A DNA stretch of 64,000 bases from an uncultured Streptomyces sp. (GTDB lineage: Bacteria > Actinomycetota > Actinomycetes > Streptomycetales > Streptomycetaceae), in NCBI RefSeq assembly GCF_947488945.1, contig NZ_CANLBS010000010.1, positions 221,405-285,404 of the forward strand. The letters run 5' to 3'. Below are positions 25,167 through 33,266 of the stretch, one piece after another. How positions within the stretch are numbered: position 1 is the stretch's first letter; each line of letters opens with the position of its first letter. The notes below the pieces were generated by a model that saw only the letters and a program-made list of their open reading frames with translations, had not been told where the DNA came from and made no database searches. A program made the translations under genes and the position numbers.

Positions 25167-26810
25167 TCAGGCGCCGCCCAGCGCCTCGGAGACGAGGGCG
25201 CGGGCCTCGTCCTGGACCCGGGCGAGGTGGTCGGGGCCCTGGAAGCTCTCCGCGTACACCTTGTAGACGTCCTCGGTGCCGGAGGGGCGGGCGGCGAACC
25301 AGGCGCTGTCGGTGCAGACCTTGAGGCCGCCGATCGCGGCCCCGTTGCCGGGGGCCTCGGTGAGGACGGCGGTGATCGGCTCGCCGGCCAGCGTGTCGGC
25401 GGTGACCTGCTGCGGCGACAGCTTGGCCAGGACCGCCTTCTCCTCGCGGGTCGCGGGGGCGTCCACGCGGGCGTAGGCGGGGTCGCCGAAGCGGTCGGTC
25501 AGCCCGGCGTAGTGCTGGGAGGGCGTGGAGCCGGTGACCGCGGTGATCTCGGAGGCCAGCAGGGCCAGCAGGATGCCGTCCTTGTCGGTGGTCCACACCG
25601 AACCGTCGCGGCGCAGGAACGACGCCCCGGCGGACTCCTCGCCGCCGAAGCCGAGGCTGCCGTCGAAGAGGCCGTCGACGAACCACTTGAAGCCGACCGG
25701 CACCTCGACCAGGGTGCGGCCGAGGTCGGCGGCGACCCGGTCGATCATCGAGGAGGAGACCAGCGTCTTGCCGATCCCCGTCCCGGCGGGCCAGCCGTCA
25801 CGGTGGCTGTAGAGATACTGGATGGCGACGGCCAGATAGTGGTTGGGGTTCATCAGCCCGCCGTCGGGCGTGACGATGCCGTGCCGGTCGGCGTCGGCGT
25901 CGTTGCCGGTGGAGATCGCGTACGCGTCGCGCTGCGCGATGAGCGAGGCCATGGCGTACGGCGAGGAGCAGTCCATCCGGATCTTGCCGTCCCAGTCCAG
26001 CGTCATGAAGCGCCAGGTGGGGTCGGCGAGCGGGTTGACCACGGTCAGGTCGATGCGGTGGCGCTCCGCGATGCGGCCCCAGTACGCCACCGAGGCCCCG
26101 CCGAGCGGATCGGCGCCGATCCGCAGGCCCGCGTCGCGGACCGCGTCCAGGTCGAGGACGGACGGCAGGTCGTCGACGTACCCGGTGAGGAAGTCGTGGC
26201 GGCCGGTGGTCGAGGCGGCCAGCGCCCGCGCGTAGGGGATGCGGCGCACCTCCTTCAGCCCGCCCGCGATCAGTTCGTTGGCGCGGTCCTGGATCCACGA
26301 GGTGGCGTCGGAGCCGGCCGGGCCGCCGTTCGGCGGGTTGTACTTGAAGCCGCCATCGGCGGGCGGGTTGTGCGACGGGGTGACCACGATGCCGTCGGCG
26401 AGCCCGTCGGTGCGGCCGCGGTTGTACGTGAGGATGGCGTGCGACACCGCGGGGGTCGGGGTGTAGCCGTCCTCGGAGTCGATGAGCACGGTGGCGCCGT
26501 TGGCGGCCAGCACCTCCAGGGCGGTCACCCGGGCGGGCTCGGAGAGCGCGTGCGTGTCGGCGCCCAGGTAGAGCGGGCCGTCGGTGCCCCTCCGGGCGCG
26601 GTACTCGCAGATCGCCTGGGTGGTGGCGGCGATGTGGTCCTCGTTGAACGCGGTCGCCAGGGCGGAGCCCCGGTGCCCGGAGGTGCCGAACGCGACCCGT
26701 TGTCCGGCCTCGGCCGGGTCCGGGTGGAGGGCGTAGTAGGCGGTCACCAGCCGCGCCACGTCGACCAGGTCGTCGGACTGTGCCGGTTGCCCGGCCCGTG
26801 CGTGCACCAT
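25167..26810 (-). CDS. pgm: Phosphoglucomutase (alpha-D-glucose phosphate-specific)
   Basis: A 547-residue enzyme interconverting glucose 1-phosphate and glucose 6-phosphate, linking glycolysis with glycogen, trehalose and wall-sugar synthesis. All four active-site elements are present: TPSHNPP with phosphoserine Ser146, the Mg loop DADAD (304-308) in TGNDADADRHG, the sugar-binding loop GGEESAG, and the phosphate-binding RPSGTED near the C-terminus. FGTSGHRG near residue 41 is typical of the bacterial class. GAGGAG precedes ATG 26810. Cytoplasmic. Confidence 0.97.
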   Translation of the reverse strand: MVHARAGQPAQSDDLVDVARLVTAYYALHPDPAEAGQRVAFGTSGHRGSALATAFNEDHIAATTQAICEYRARRGTDGPLYLGADTHALSEPARVTALEVLAANGATVLIDSEDGYTPTPAVSHAILTYNRGRTDGLADGIVVTPSHNPPADGGFKYNPPNGGPAGSDATSWIQDRANELIAGGLKEVRRIPYARALAASTTGRHDFLTGYVDDLPSVLDLDAVRDAGLRIGADPLGGASVAYWGRIAERHRIDLTVVNPLADPTWRFMTLDWDGKIRMDCSSPYAMASLIAQRDAYAISTGNDADADRHGIVTPDGGLMNPNHYLAVAIQYLYSHRDGWPAGTGIGKTLVSSSMIDRVAADLGRTLVEVPVGFKWFVDGLFDGSLGFGGEESAGASFLRRDGSVWTTDKDGILLALLASEITAVTGSTPSQHYAGLTDRFGDPAYARVDAPATREEKAVLAKLSPQQVTADTLAGEPITAVLTEAPGNGAAIGGLKVCTDSAWFAARPSGTEDVYKVYAESFQGPDHLARVQDEARALVSEALGGA

Positions 26811-26989
26811 CGGTTCTCCTCGTTCGTCGTCGGCCGGACCACTCGGACCGGGCCACCGTCCCGGGGACGGACGATCACCACGATTTGTACCCGATGCCGT
26901 CCGTTCCTTCCTCCGGGCCTACCCGATTCCGGCGCGGTAACGACGGTGCGGGGGGCCGGAACCGACCACGGAGGGGGTTCCGGGCGCCG

Positions 26990-27022
26990 GACGGGCGGCA
27001 CCCGGCGCCCCCGCCGCCCGTC
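26990..27022. terminator. Hairpin at the end of the ABC-F gene
   Basis: Perfect 10-base arms at 26990-26999 and 27013-27022; the right arm overlaps the ABC-F stop codon. Possible terminator or mRNA-end stabiliser ahead of pgm. Confidence 0.45.
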
Positions 27023-28655
27023 ACACCTCGGCGGGCGCCCCCGCCTCGCGCAGCCGGCCGCCGTCGAGCCGCAGCCATCGGTCGACGCCGATCTCCGTCA
27101 GGAACCGTTCGTCGTGACTGACCACGACGAACGCGCCCTCGTAGGAGTTGAGCGCGCCCTCCAGCTGCCCGACGCTGACCAGGTCGAGATTGTTGGTCGG
27201 TTCGTCCAGCAGCAGGAGCTGCGGCGCGGGCTCCGCGCACAGGACGCAGGCCAGGGTGGCGCGCAGCCGTTCGCCGCCGGACAGGACGGCGGTCGGCAGA
27301 TGGGCGCGGTCGCCCCGGAACAGGAACCGGGCCAGCGTGTTCATCCGGTCCGCCTCCGGCATGCCGGGGGTGGCGTCCGCGAAGTTCTCGGCGACGGTGC
27401 GCGCGGGGTCGAGGAGGTCCAGGCGCTGGGAGAGGTAGGCGATACGCCCGTCGGCCCGCCGGGTGCCCCCGCCGGACGTCTCCTGGTCGCCGAGGACCGC
27501 CCGCAGCAGGGTCGACTTCCCGGCGCCGTTGGGGCCGGTGAGGGCGATGCGCTCGGGGCCCCGGATCTCCAGGTCGACGCCCTCGCCCGCGAACAGCGGC
27601 CGGCCGCCGAGGTCGACCCGCATCCGCTCGCCGAGGAAGACGGTGCGGCCGGCCGGGACGCGGGTGCCGGGCAGTTCGAGCACGATCCGGTCGTCGTCGC
27701 GGACGGCGCGGCCGGCCTCGTCGAGCCGGGCCTTCGCGTCGCCGACGCGGGCGGCGTGCGTCCCGTCGGCGCGGCCCGCGGACTCCTGGGCGTTGCGCTT
27801 GCGCGCCCCGGCGAGGATCTTGGGCAGCCCGGCGTTCTTGATGTTCTTCGCCGCGTTGCTGGAGCGGCGCGCCGCCCGCTCGCGGGCCTGCTGCATCTCG
27901 CGCTTCTCCCGCTTCACGTCCTGTTCGGCGTTGCGGACGTTCTTCTCGGCGACCTCGCGGGCCGCCCGTACGGCCTCCTCGTAGGCGGTGAAGTCGCCTC
28001 CGTAAAAGTGCAGCTCGCCGCTGTCGAGCTCCGCGATGCGGTCCATGCGGTCGAGCAGGGCGCGGTCGTGGCTGACGAGCAGCAGGCAGCCGTTCCACTC
28101 CTCGATGACGCCGTACAGCGTGCGCCGGGCGTCGAGGTCGAGGTTGTTGGTCGGCTCGTCGAGCAGGAGCACGTCGGGGCGCTTGAGGAGCTGGGCGGCG
28201 AGGCCGAGGGAGACGGCCTGGCCCCCGCTGAGGGTGTGCAGGCGGCGGTCGAGGGCGACCTGGCCGAGGCCGAGCCGCTCCAACTGGGCGCGGGTGCGTT
28301 CCTCCACGTCCCAGTCGTCGCCGACGGCGGCGAAGTGCCGCTCGTCGGTGTCCCCGGACTCGATGGCGTCGAGGGCGGCGATCACGGCGTCCACCTCCAG
28401 CACCTCGGCGACGGTGAGGTCGCCGGAGAGCGGGAGGTTCTGCGGCAGGTGGGCGAGTACGCCGTCGACGGTGACGGTTCCGGCGGTGGGGAGCAGTTCG
28501 CCCGCGAGCAGGCGCAGCAGGGTGCTCTTGCCGGCGCCGTTCGGTGCGACGAGCCCGGTGCGTCCGGTGCCGACGGTGAAGGAGAGGTCGTGGAAGACGG
28601 GGGTGTCGTCGGGCCAGGAGAAGGAGAGCCGGGAGCAGGTGAGCGATGCGGACAT
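27021..28655 (-). CDS. ABC-F family ATPase (ribosome-protection/translation-factor type)
   Basis: A 544-residue soluble protein with two ABC domains and no membrane segment. Walker A motifs are APNGAGKSTLL and GPNGAGKSTLL, signatures LSGGQAVSLG and LSGGERLRAT, and each half has LLLDEPTNNLDL. Between them is a highly charged helical linker (KNVRNAEQDVKREKREMQQA) matching the P-site tRNA interaction motif that enters the ribosome. Members either protect ribosomes from antibiotics or act as translation factors. A 9-codon upstream ORF in the leader suggests ribosome-dependent regulation, as known for resistance-type ABC-F genes. The antibiotic class, if any, is unknown. Confidence 0.92.
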   Translation of the reverse strand: MSASLTCSRLSFSWPDDTPVFHDLSFTVGTGRTGLVAPNGAGKSTLLRLLAGELLPTAGTVTVDGVLAHLPQNLPLSGDLTVAEVLEVDAVIAALDAIESGDTDERHFAAVGDDWDVEERTRAQLERLGLGQVALDRRLHTLSGGQAVSLGLAAQLLKRPDVLLLDEPTNNLDLDARRTLYGVIEEWNGCLLLVSHDRALLDRMDRIAELDSGELHFYGGDFTAYEEAVRAAREVAEKNVRNAEQDVKREKREMQQARERAARRSSNAAKNIKNAGLPKILAGARKRNAQESAGRADGTHAARVGDAKARLDEAGRAVRDDDRIVLELPGTRVPAGRTVFLGERMRVDLGGRPLFAGEGVDLEIRGPERIALTGPNGAGKSTLLRAVLGDQETSGGGTRRADGRIAYLSQRLDLLDPARTVAENFADATPGMPEADRMNTLARFLFRGDRAHLPTAVLSGGERLRATLACVLCAEPAPQLLLLDEPTNNLDLVSVGQLEGALNSYEGAFVVVSHDERFLTEIGVDRWLRLDGGRLREAGAPAEV

Positions 28656-28787
28656 GGTGGGTCCTCGAAGGGTGACGCGGGCGCGGCGGAGCGGGCCCGG
28701 AGGCGTGAAGGAGCGCGAGGTACGACGAACTCAGCCACTCGCGGCGGCGCACTGACGCGCCTGCCGGTGGCTTGTCACCGCCGGGTC
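28656..28787 (-). promoter_or_regulatory. ABC-F leader with hairpin, candidate ribosome-mediated attenuator
   Basis: The untranslated stretch between a short upstream ORF and the ABC-F start contains a hairpin at 28764-28784 (arms CGGTG/CACCG with a 6-base loop, extendable by G-C pairs). A weak AAGG lies before the ABC-F ATG at 28655. The layout (uORF, hairpin, resistance-type gene) is that of attenuator leaders, but competing secondary structures were not computed. Confidence 0.35.
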
Positions 28788-28817
28788 TCACCCGGAGATG
28801 TCGTCGTCACCCACCAT
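28788..28817 (-). CDS. Nine-residue upstream ORF (leader peptide MVGDDDISG)
   Basis: The frame ATG GTG GGT then three GAC codons, ATC TCC GGG TGA is preceded by AAGGAG at ideal spacing, a better ribosome-binding site than that of the ABC-F gene 132 bp downstream. The three consecutive Asp codons are unusual for chance sequence. It is too short for standard gene finding. I infer a leader peptide sensing translation; no expression evidence can be read from DNA. Confidence 0.5.
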   Translation of the reverse strand: MVGDDDISG

Positions 28818-28927
28818 GTCGCTCTCCTTGATCGCGGAAACTTCCGCCGTCCACGGTAACAGCGGACGACGCCGGTGTCGCGGGATTTGTGCGCGGCGCG
28901 GGGCGGGCCGGCGGCCCGCACGTGCCG

Positions 28928-28964
28928 CCGCCCCCGTTCCCCCGGAGCAGGGGAACGGGGGCGG
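28928..28964. terminator. Terminator hairpin after the DUF6381 gene
   Basis: Perfect 15-base arms at 28928-28942 and 28950-28964 with a 7-base loop, 13 bp past the stop of the small gene at 28977. Confidence 0.8.
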
Positions 28965-28976
28965 CCGGGTCGCGCG

Positions 28977-29168
28977 TCACCGCTGCGGGTAAATGTCTCC
29001 GCTGCTCATGCCGGTCTGCTGTTCGCTGCGGTCCCGCATCTTGCGGGCCTTGTCCTTGAGGCGCGCCTGCTCCTGCGGGTCGGTCGCGCGCTCCGCATCG
29101 TCGGAAAGCTGCTGTGCCTTGTCCCGCATGCGCCGCGCCAGTTCGGCGGGCTCGTCCGCTGGGCTCAT
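28977..29168 (-). CDS. DUF6381-like small hydrophilic protein
   Basis: A 63-residue, highly charged helical protein (ELARRMRDKAQQLSDDAERA; QEQARLKDKARKMRDRSEQQ) ending GMSSGDIYPQR. It contains two related KAxxxxDxxE/R heptad-like segments. Short proteins of this kind are widespread in Streptomyces and of unknown function. GAGGAG precedes ATG 29168 at normal spacing. It is monocistronic with its own terminator. Confidence 0.7.
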   Translation of the reverse strand: MSPADEPAELARRMRDKAQQLSDDAERATDPQEQARLKDKARKMRDRSEQQTGMSSGDIYPQR

Positions 29169-29302
29169 CACCACTCCTCGTCCGCTGGGGAACCGACGCT
29201 CTCCAGCGAACCAGCGGCGCGCCGCGCACGCATCTCGGGGCGGCCCGCCACGCCTCGGACGCGCTCCCGCTCCTCGGACGCGCCCCCGCTGCCCGGACGC
29301 GT

Positions 29303-30904
29303 TCAGACCGCCCGGTGCACGATCCTGCCACCGGTGACGGTGAGGGCCACCGGTGCCTCGCCGGCCTCGTCCGCCGGGGCGTCCACCGGGTCCAGGCCGA
29401 AGGCCGTGAGGTCGGCGCGGTATCCGGGCGCGATGCGGCCGGCGACGTGCTGCTCGCCTGCGGCGACGGCGGCGTGCGAGGTCACGCCCTCCAGTGCCAT
29501 CAGTCCGGTGAGGGCCTGCGCCCCGGTGACCGGCTCGGTGTCGTACGCGCCGGGGAGGCGGCGGAGCCGGGCGGTGGCGAGCACCTGGCGGACGTCGTAG
29601 TGGGCGATCGGCCAGTCCGAGCCGAGCGCGAGGTAGGCGCCCGCGTCGCGCAGGTCGCGGCAGCGCCAGGCGCGGTCGGCGCGCTCGTCCCCGAGGCGCT
29701 TGGACCACTCGTCGGTGTGGTCGGCGCGGGTGTACGCGGTGTGCGTGGGCTGCATCGACGCGATCACGCCCAGCTCGGCGATCCTGGTGGCGAGCCGGTG
29801 CGGCACGGTCTCGATGTGCTCGACGCGGTGGCGCAGCCGGCCGCTCTCCCCCAGCGCCTCGACGGTGTCCAGCACATGGGCGACGGCCGCGTCCCCGATC
29901 GCGTGGGTGGCGGTCCCGACCCCGGCGCGGTGCAGGTGGTGGACGGCGGCGGTGTACGCGGCGGGGTCGGGCCAGAAGGCGTCGGTGCCCTCGCCGTGGC
30001 AGTCGGGGCGCTCCAACCAGGCGGTGCCGCCCTCGACGGTGCCGTCCATGAAGAACTTCACCCCGCCGACGCGCCACAGCCGCCCCGACTCCTTCTGCAG
30101 CCGGACCAGTTCGTCCAGGGACGCGGTGTCGGCGCCGGGCATGCACCAGGGTGCCAGCCGCAGCCGCAGCGGCAGATCGGTCTCCTCCTCGACCGAGGCG
30201 AGCAGGTCCGGGACGGTGCCGTCGCCGAGGTCCATGACATGGGCGCCGGTGAGTCCGGTCGCGGCCATGGAGGCGAGCAGCTCCACGAGGCGGCGGCGGC
30301 GCTCGGCGGGCGCGGGCTTGGGGAGCAGGTCGCCGACCAGGTCCATCGCGGCGTGCTCCACGAGGTGGCCGGTGGGCCGTCCGTCCGCGTCGCAGGCGAT
30401 GCTGGAGCGCTGGGCGAAGGCGCGGGGGCCGGTGATGCCGGCCCGGTCGAGGGCGGCGCCGCTGGCGAGGGCGGAGTGGCCGTCGTAGAGCCGGATGAAG
30501 GCGGGCGCGCCGCCGAGGACGTCCTCGACGAGCGCCCGGTCGAGGGGGCGCCCGCCGAAGGCGTTGTGGTCGAGGCCCCAGCCGGTCACCCAGCCGTCGA
30601 CGCGGGCGGCGGAGGCGAGCGCGGCCCGCAGCCCGTCCAGGTCGCGGACGCCGGTGAGATCTTCCCCGGCGGACATCTCCAGGCCCCAGACGGGGTGGCT
30701 GTGGGCGTCGACCAGGCCGGGGGTGAGGGTGGCCCCGGTGAGGTCGACGACCTCGGTGCCGGGCCCGCGCAGTCCGGCGAGGTCCGCCGCGTCGCCCACG
30801 GCCGTGACCAGGCCGTCCGTGACCGCGACGGCCGTGGCCTCGGGGCGGGCGGGATCGAGGGTGCGGACACGGGCTCCGGTGAGGAGGAGGTCTGCTGCGG
30901 GCAC
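29303..30904 (-). CDS. Amidohydrolase family 3 (YtcJ-like) metal-dependent hydrolase
   Basis: A 533-residue enzyme. The N-terminal beta-sandwich ends in TLTPGLVDAHSHPVWG, with the first metal-binding HxH motif. Later metal-site segments are THAIGDAAV, HRVEHIE, SMQPTHTA and ALGSDWPIAHYD (catalytic Asp). The group hydrolyses amides or formamides of various compounds. GTG 30904 has AAGGAG six bases upstream. It lies 35 bp after an amino-acid-type permease gene on the same strand, suggesting that the permease imports the substrate. Confidence 0.9.
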   Translation of the reverse strand: MPAADLLLTGARVRTLDPARPEATAVAVTDGLVTAVGDAADLAGLRGPGTEVVDLTGATLTPGLVDAHSHPVWGLEMSAGEDLTGVRDLDGLRAALASAARVDGWVTGWGLDHNAFGGRPLDRALVEDVLGGAPAFIRLYDGHSALASGAALDRAGITGPRAFAQRSSIACDADGRPTGHLVEHAAMDLVGDLLPKPAPAERRRRLVELLASMAATGLTGAHVMDLGDGTVPDLLASVEEETDLPLRLRLAPWCMPGADTASLDELVRLQKESGRLWRVGGVKFFMDGTVEGGTAWLERPDCHGEGTDAFWPDPAAYTAAVHHLHRAGVGTATHAIGDAAVAHVLDTVEALGESGRLRHRVEHIETVPHRLATRIAELGVIASMQPTHTAYTRADHTDEWSKRLGDERADRAWRCRDLRDAGAYLALGSDWPIAHYDVRQVLATARLRRLPGAYDTEPVTGAQALTGLMALEGVTSHAAVAAGEQHVAGRIAPGYRADLTAFGLDPVDAPADEAGEAPVALTVTGGRIVHRAV

Positions 30905-30939
30905 CTGGGGCTCCTTGGGGTGGGAGGGGCGTACGGAAG

Positions 30940-32418
30940 TCAGAGGGCGGTGGCGGAGGTCGCGGCGGGGCGGGCGGCGGGGCCGGGCGTGTCGTCGTCG
31001 GCTCCGTCCGGTTCCGCGCCGAAGCGGGCGTACACCCCGGGCTTGCGGCGCTTCAGACGGTGGGCGAGGGCGAGTCCGGCGGCGAACACGGCGGGCACCA
31101 GGGCGACCAGGACGGTGTTCACCCGGAGCGAGGCGCCGGAGAACAGATCGACGTTGTAGGTGACCAGGACGATGACGATGGCCAGCAGCAGGGTCGCGAC
31201 GACCGGGGCGACCACCGTGCGCCAGGGTCCCTCGTCGTGTCGCACGCGCCGGAAGAACATCAGGACGGCGACGGCCGCCATCAGTTGGAGCACCATCAGG
31301 CCGATCATGCCGGGGGTGTTGACCCAGAGCAGGAGCTGGCCGTACGGGTCGGCGCCCGCGGCGGCGAAGCCGATGACGACGACGGCGCCCAGCACGGTCT
31401 GCGCGACGCCGGCCAGGTGGGGTGAGCGGTGGCGGGGGTGCACCCGGCCGAGCGCGGCGGGCAGGACGCCCTCCTCGGCCAGCGACAGCACGTACCGGTT
31501 GATGGCGTTGTGGAAGGCGAGCAGGGAGGCGAGAACGCTGGTGACGATGAGAATGTGCATCAGGTCGGCGGCCCAGGACCCGACGTAGGTGGTGAGGGCG
31601 GCGAAGAAGAGGCCGGCCGGGTCGTCGCCGGCGGCGGCCACCACGCGGGAGTCGCCGAAGGCCTGGACGACGGTCCAGACGACGAACGCGTAGAAGAGGC
31701 CGAGGAACGCGACGGCGATGTAGGTGGCGCGCGGCACGGTCCGGTCGGGGTTCTTGGCTTCGCGGCGGTAGATGACCGTGGACTCGAAGCCGGTGAACGC
31801 GGCGAAGGCGCAGGCCAGGACGGCGGTCATGCCCGGTACGAAGACGTTTCCGGGGGCGAAGGAGGCGAAGGAGATGCCTTCGGCGCCGCCGTCGAGGAGC
31901 ACCCCGCCGGCGAGCAGGAGGAGGATGCCGGTCTCGGCGACGAGGAGGACGCCGAGGACCTTGGCGCCGAAGTCGATGGAGCGGAAGCCTCCGTACCAGA
32001 TGACCAGCAGGCCGACGAGGGAGACGGGCAGCCAGGGCAGGTCGACCCCCCAGAGCGCGTGGGCGGTCTCGGTGGTGGCCGAGCCGAGAAGGCCGTAGAC
32101 GCCGATCTCCATGCCGTTGTAGCCGAGCAGGGCGATCAGCGCGGCGGCGATGCCCAGCGGCTTGCCGAGGCCGCGGGCGATGTAGGCGTAGAAGGCTCCC
32201 CCGCTGCGGACGTGACGGCTCATCGTGGTGAAGCCGACGGCGAAGACCGCGAGGGTGACGCCGGCGAGCAGGTAACCGACCGGGGCGCCGATGCCGCCGA
32301 GCATCAGAGCGAGCGGCGCGACCCCGGCCATCACGGTGAGCGGGGCGGCGGCGGAAATGACGAAGAAGGCGATGTCGGCGGTGCCGAGGGTGCCTCTGCG
32401 AAGTGTGGGCGCGGACAT
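30940..32418 (-). CDS. APC-family amino acid/polyamine permease
   Basis: A 492-residue transporter with about 12 predicted membrane helices. The first helix carries the family substrate-binding motif (ADIAFFVISAAAPLTVMAGV) and GGAFYAYIARGLGKPLG is the conserved loop after helix 2. The C-terminal cytoplasmic tail is Ala/Asp/Pro-rich. The downstream amidohydrolase is probably co-transcribed. A TetR gene is divergently placed, with a strong palindrome in the 156-bp interval. Substrate unknown. Confidence 0.9.
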   Translation of the reverse strand: MSAPTLRRGTLGTADIAFFVISAAAPLTVMAGVAPLALMLGGIGAPVGYLLAGVTLAVFAVGFTTMSRHVRSGGAFYAYIARGLGKPLGIAAALIALLGYNGMEIGVYGLLGSATTETAHALWGVDLPWLPVSLVGLLVIWYGGFRSIDFGAKVLGVLLVAETGILLLLAGGVLLDGGAEGISFASFAPGNVFVPGMTAVLACAFAAFTGFESTVIYRREAKNPDRTVPRATYIAVAFLGLFYAFVVWTVVQAFGDSRVVAAAGDDPAGLFFAALTTYVGSWAADLMHILIVTSVLASLLAFHNAINRYVLSLAEEGVLPAALGRVHPRHRSPHLAGVAQTVLGAVVVIGFAAAGADPYGQLLLWVNTPGMIGLMVLQLMAAVAVLMFFRRVRHDEGPWRTVVAPVVATLLLAIVIVLVTYNVDLFSGASLRVNTVLVALVPAVFAAGLALAHRLKRRKPGVYARFGAEPDGADDDTPGPAARPAATSATAL

Positions 32419-32459
32419 GCGGAGGGAGCCCTTCTGCGGCGGACAGGAGCAGGAACTCT

Positions 32460-32482
32460 GAAACCTAAAGCCTTTCGGTTTC
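32460..32482. promoter_or_regulatory. 23-bp palindrome, candidate TetR operator
   Basis: GAAACCTAAAG (32460-32470) and CTTTCGGTTTC (32472-32482) form an inverted repeat around one central base with a single mismatch. A weaker partner with AACCT/AGGTT half sites lies at 32491-32507. Both are between the permease and TetR starts, in noticeably lower-GC DNA, so the regulator probably controls the permease/amidohydrolase operon and itself. Confidence 0.6.
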
Positions 32483-32574
32483 CGCAATGTAACCTCACGG
32501 CCAGGTTTCCGGGAAGACCTTCCGGGTGGCCGCCACCAGATTTTTCCGACACCGCCAGATCAGGAGAACCGCAG

Positions 32575-33204
32575 ATGGGACGGCCCCGCACGGCGCTGCT
32601 CGACCCGGAGCGCATCACCACGACCGCGCTGGAACTCCTGCGTGAGCAGGGCGAGTTCAGCCTTCCCCAGGTCGCCGCGCGGCTCGGGGTGCGGACCGGG
32701 TCGATCTATCACCATGTGGACAACCGGGCGGCGGTCGTGGAGTTGATCCGCGCACGGGTGTGCGCGGCGATCGACGCGGACACCCTGGGGAGCGGACCGT
32801 GGGACGAGGCGGTCACCGCCTGGGCGCGTTCCTACCGTGCCGCCTTCGCCGCCCACCCGTACGCGGTCGCCCTGCTGATGACGACGCCGGTGCGGGCGCC
32901 GGTCGTCCTGGAGCAGTACGAACGCGCGGTGCGGCTGCTGCTGGGCGTGGGCTTCGCCAAGGCGGAGGTGATGACGGTGATCACCGCTCTGGAGAACCTG
33001 GTACTCGGGTCCGCGCTCGACCTCGCCGCCCCGGAGACGATGTGGGAACTGCCCGACGACACGACGACGCCCCTGCTCGCGGAGGCGCTCGCCGTGGCGG
33101 GCGAGGGGGCGGGCCCGGGGGCGCGGCGCGCCGACGCGGCGTTCGACCTGGCACTGGAGGCGTTCGTCCGGCACTGCCGGGACCGGCTGCACACGGCGGA
33201 GTGA
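32575..33204 (+). CDS. TetR-family transcriptional regulator
   Basis: A 209-residue repressor. The N-terminal helix-turn-helix reads TTALELLREQGEFSLPQVAARLGVRT (two overlapping pieces), followed by GSIYHHVDNRAAVVELI, the typical TetR recognition helix and adjoining segment. The C-terminal ligand domain is of the TetR_C type seen with VLLTTPVRAP-like helices (ALLMTTPVRAPVVLEQYERA). CAGGAGAACC precedes ATG 32575. Its divergent position points to the permease operon as target; the ligand may be the permease substrate. Confidence 0.9.
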   Translation: MGRPRTALLDPERITTTALELLREQGEFSLPQVAARLGVRTGSIYHHVDNRAAVVELIRARVCAAIDADTLGSGPWDEAVTAWARSYRAAFAAHPYAVALLMTTPVRAPVVLEQYERAVRLLLGVGFAKAEVMTVITALENLVLGSALDLAAPETMWELPDDTTTPLLAEALAVAGEGAGPGARRADAAFDLALEAFVRHCRDRLHTAE

Positions 33205-33223
33205 CGCCGGGAGCCGCGTCCGC

Positions 33224-33255
33224 GCCCGGCCCGGTGCGGGGGCACCGTGCCGGGC
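33224..33255. terminator. Terminator hairpin between convergent TetR and DUF4032 genes
   Basis: 14-base arms at 33224-33237 and 33242-33255 with one mismatch and a GGGG loop. Confidence 0.6.
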
Positions 33256-33266
33256 GGGCGGCGGTC

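Noticed and set aside
24813..25324. Inverted repeat at 24982-25038 as an insertion-sequence end
   Set aside because: No transposase frame or second copy with target duplication is present; position after pgm fits a terminator.
24813..28859. A 1348-codon open frame on the plus strand
   Set aside because: It is antisense to pgm and the ABC-F gene, both of which have complete active-site motifs; the frame has none.
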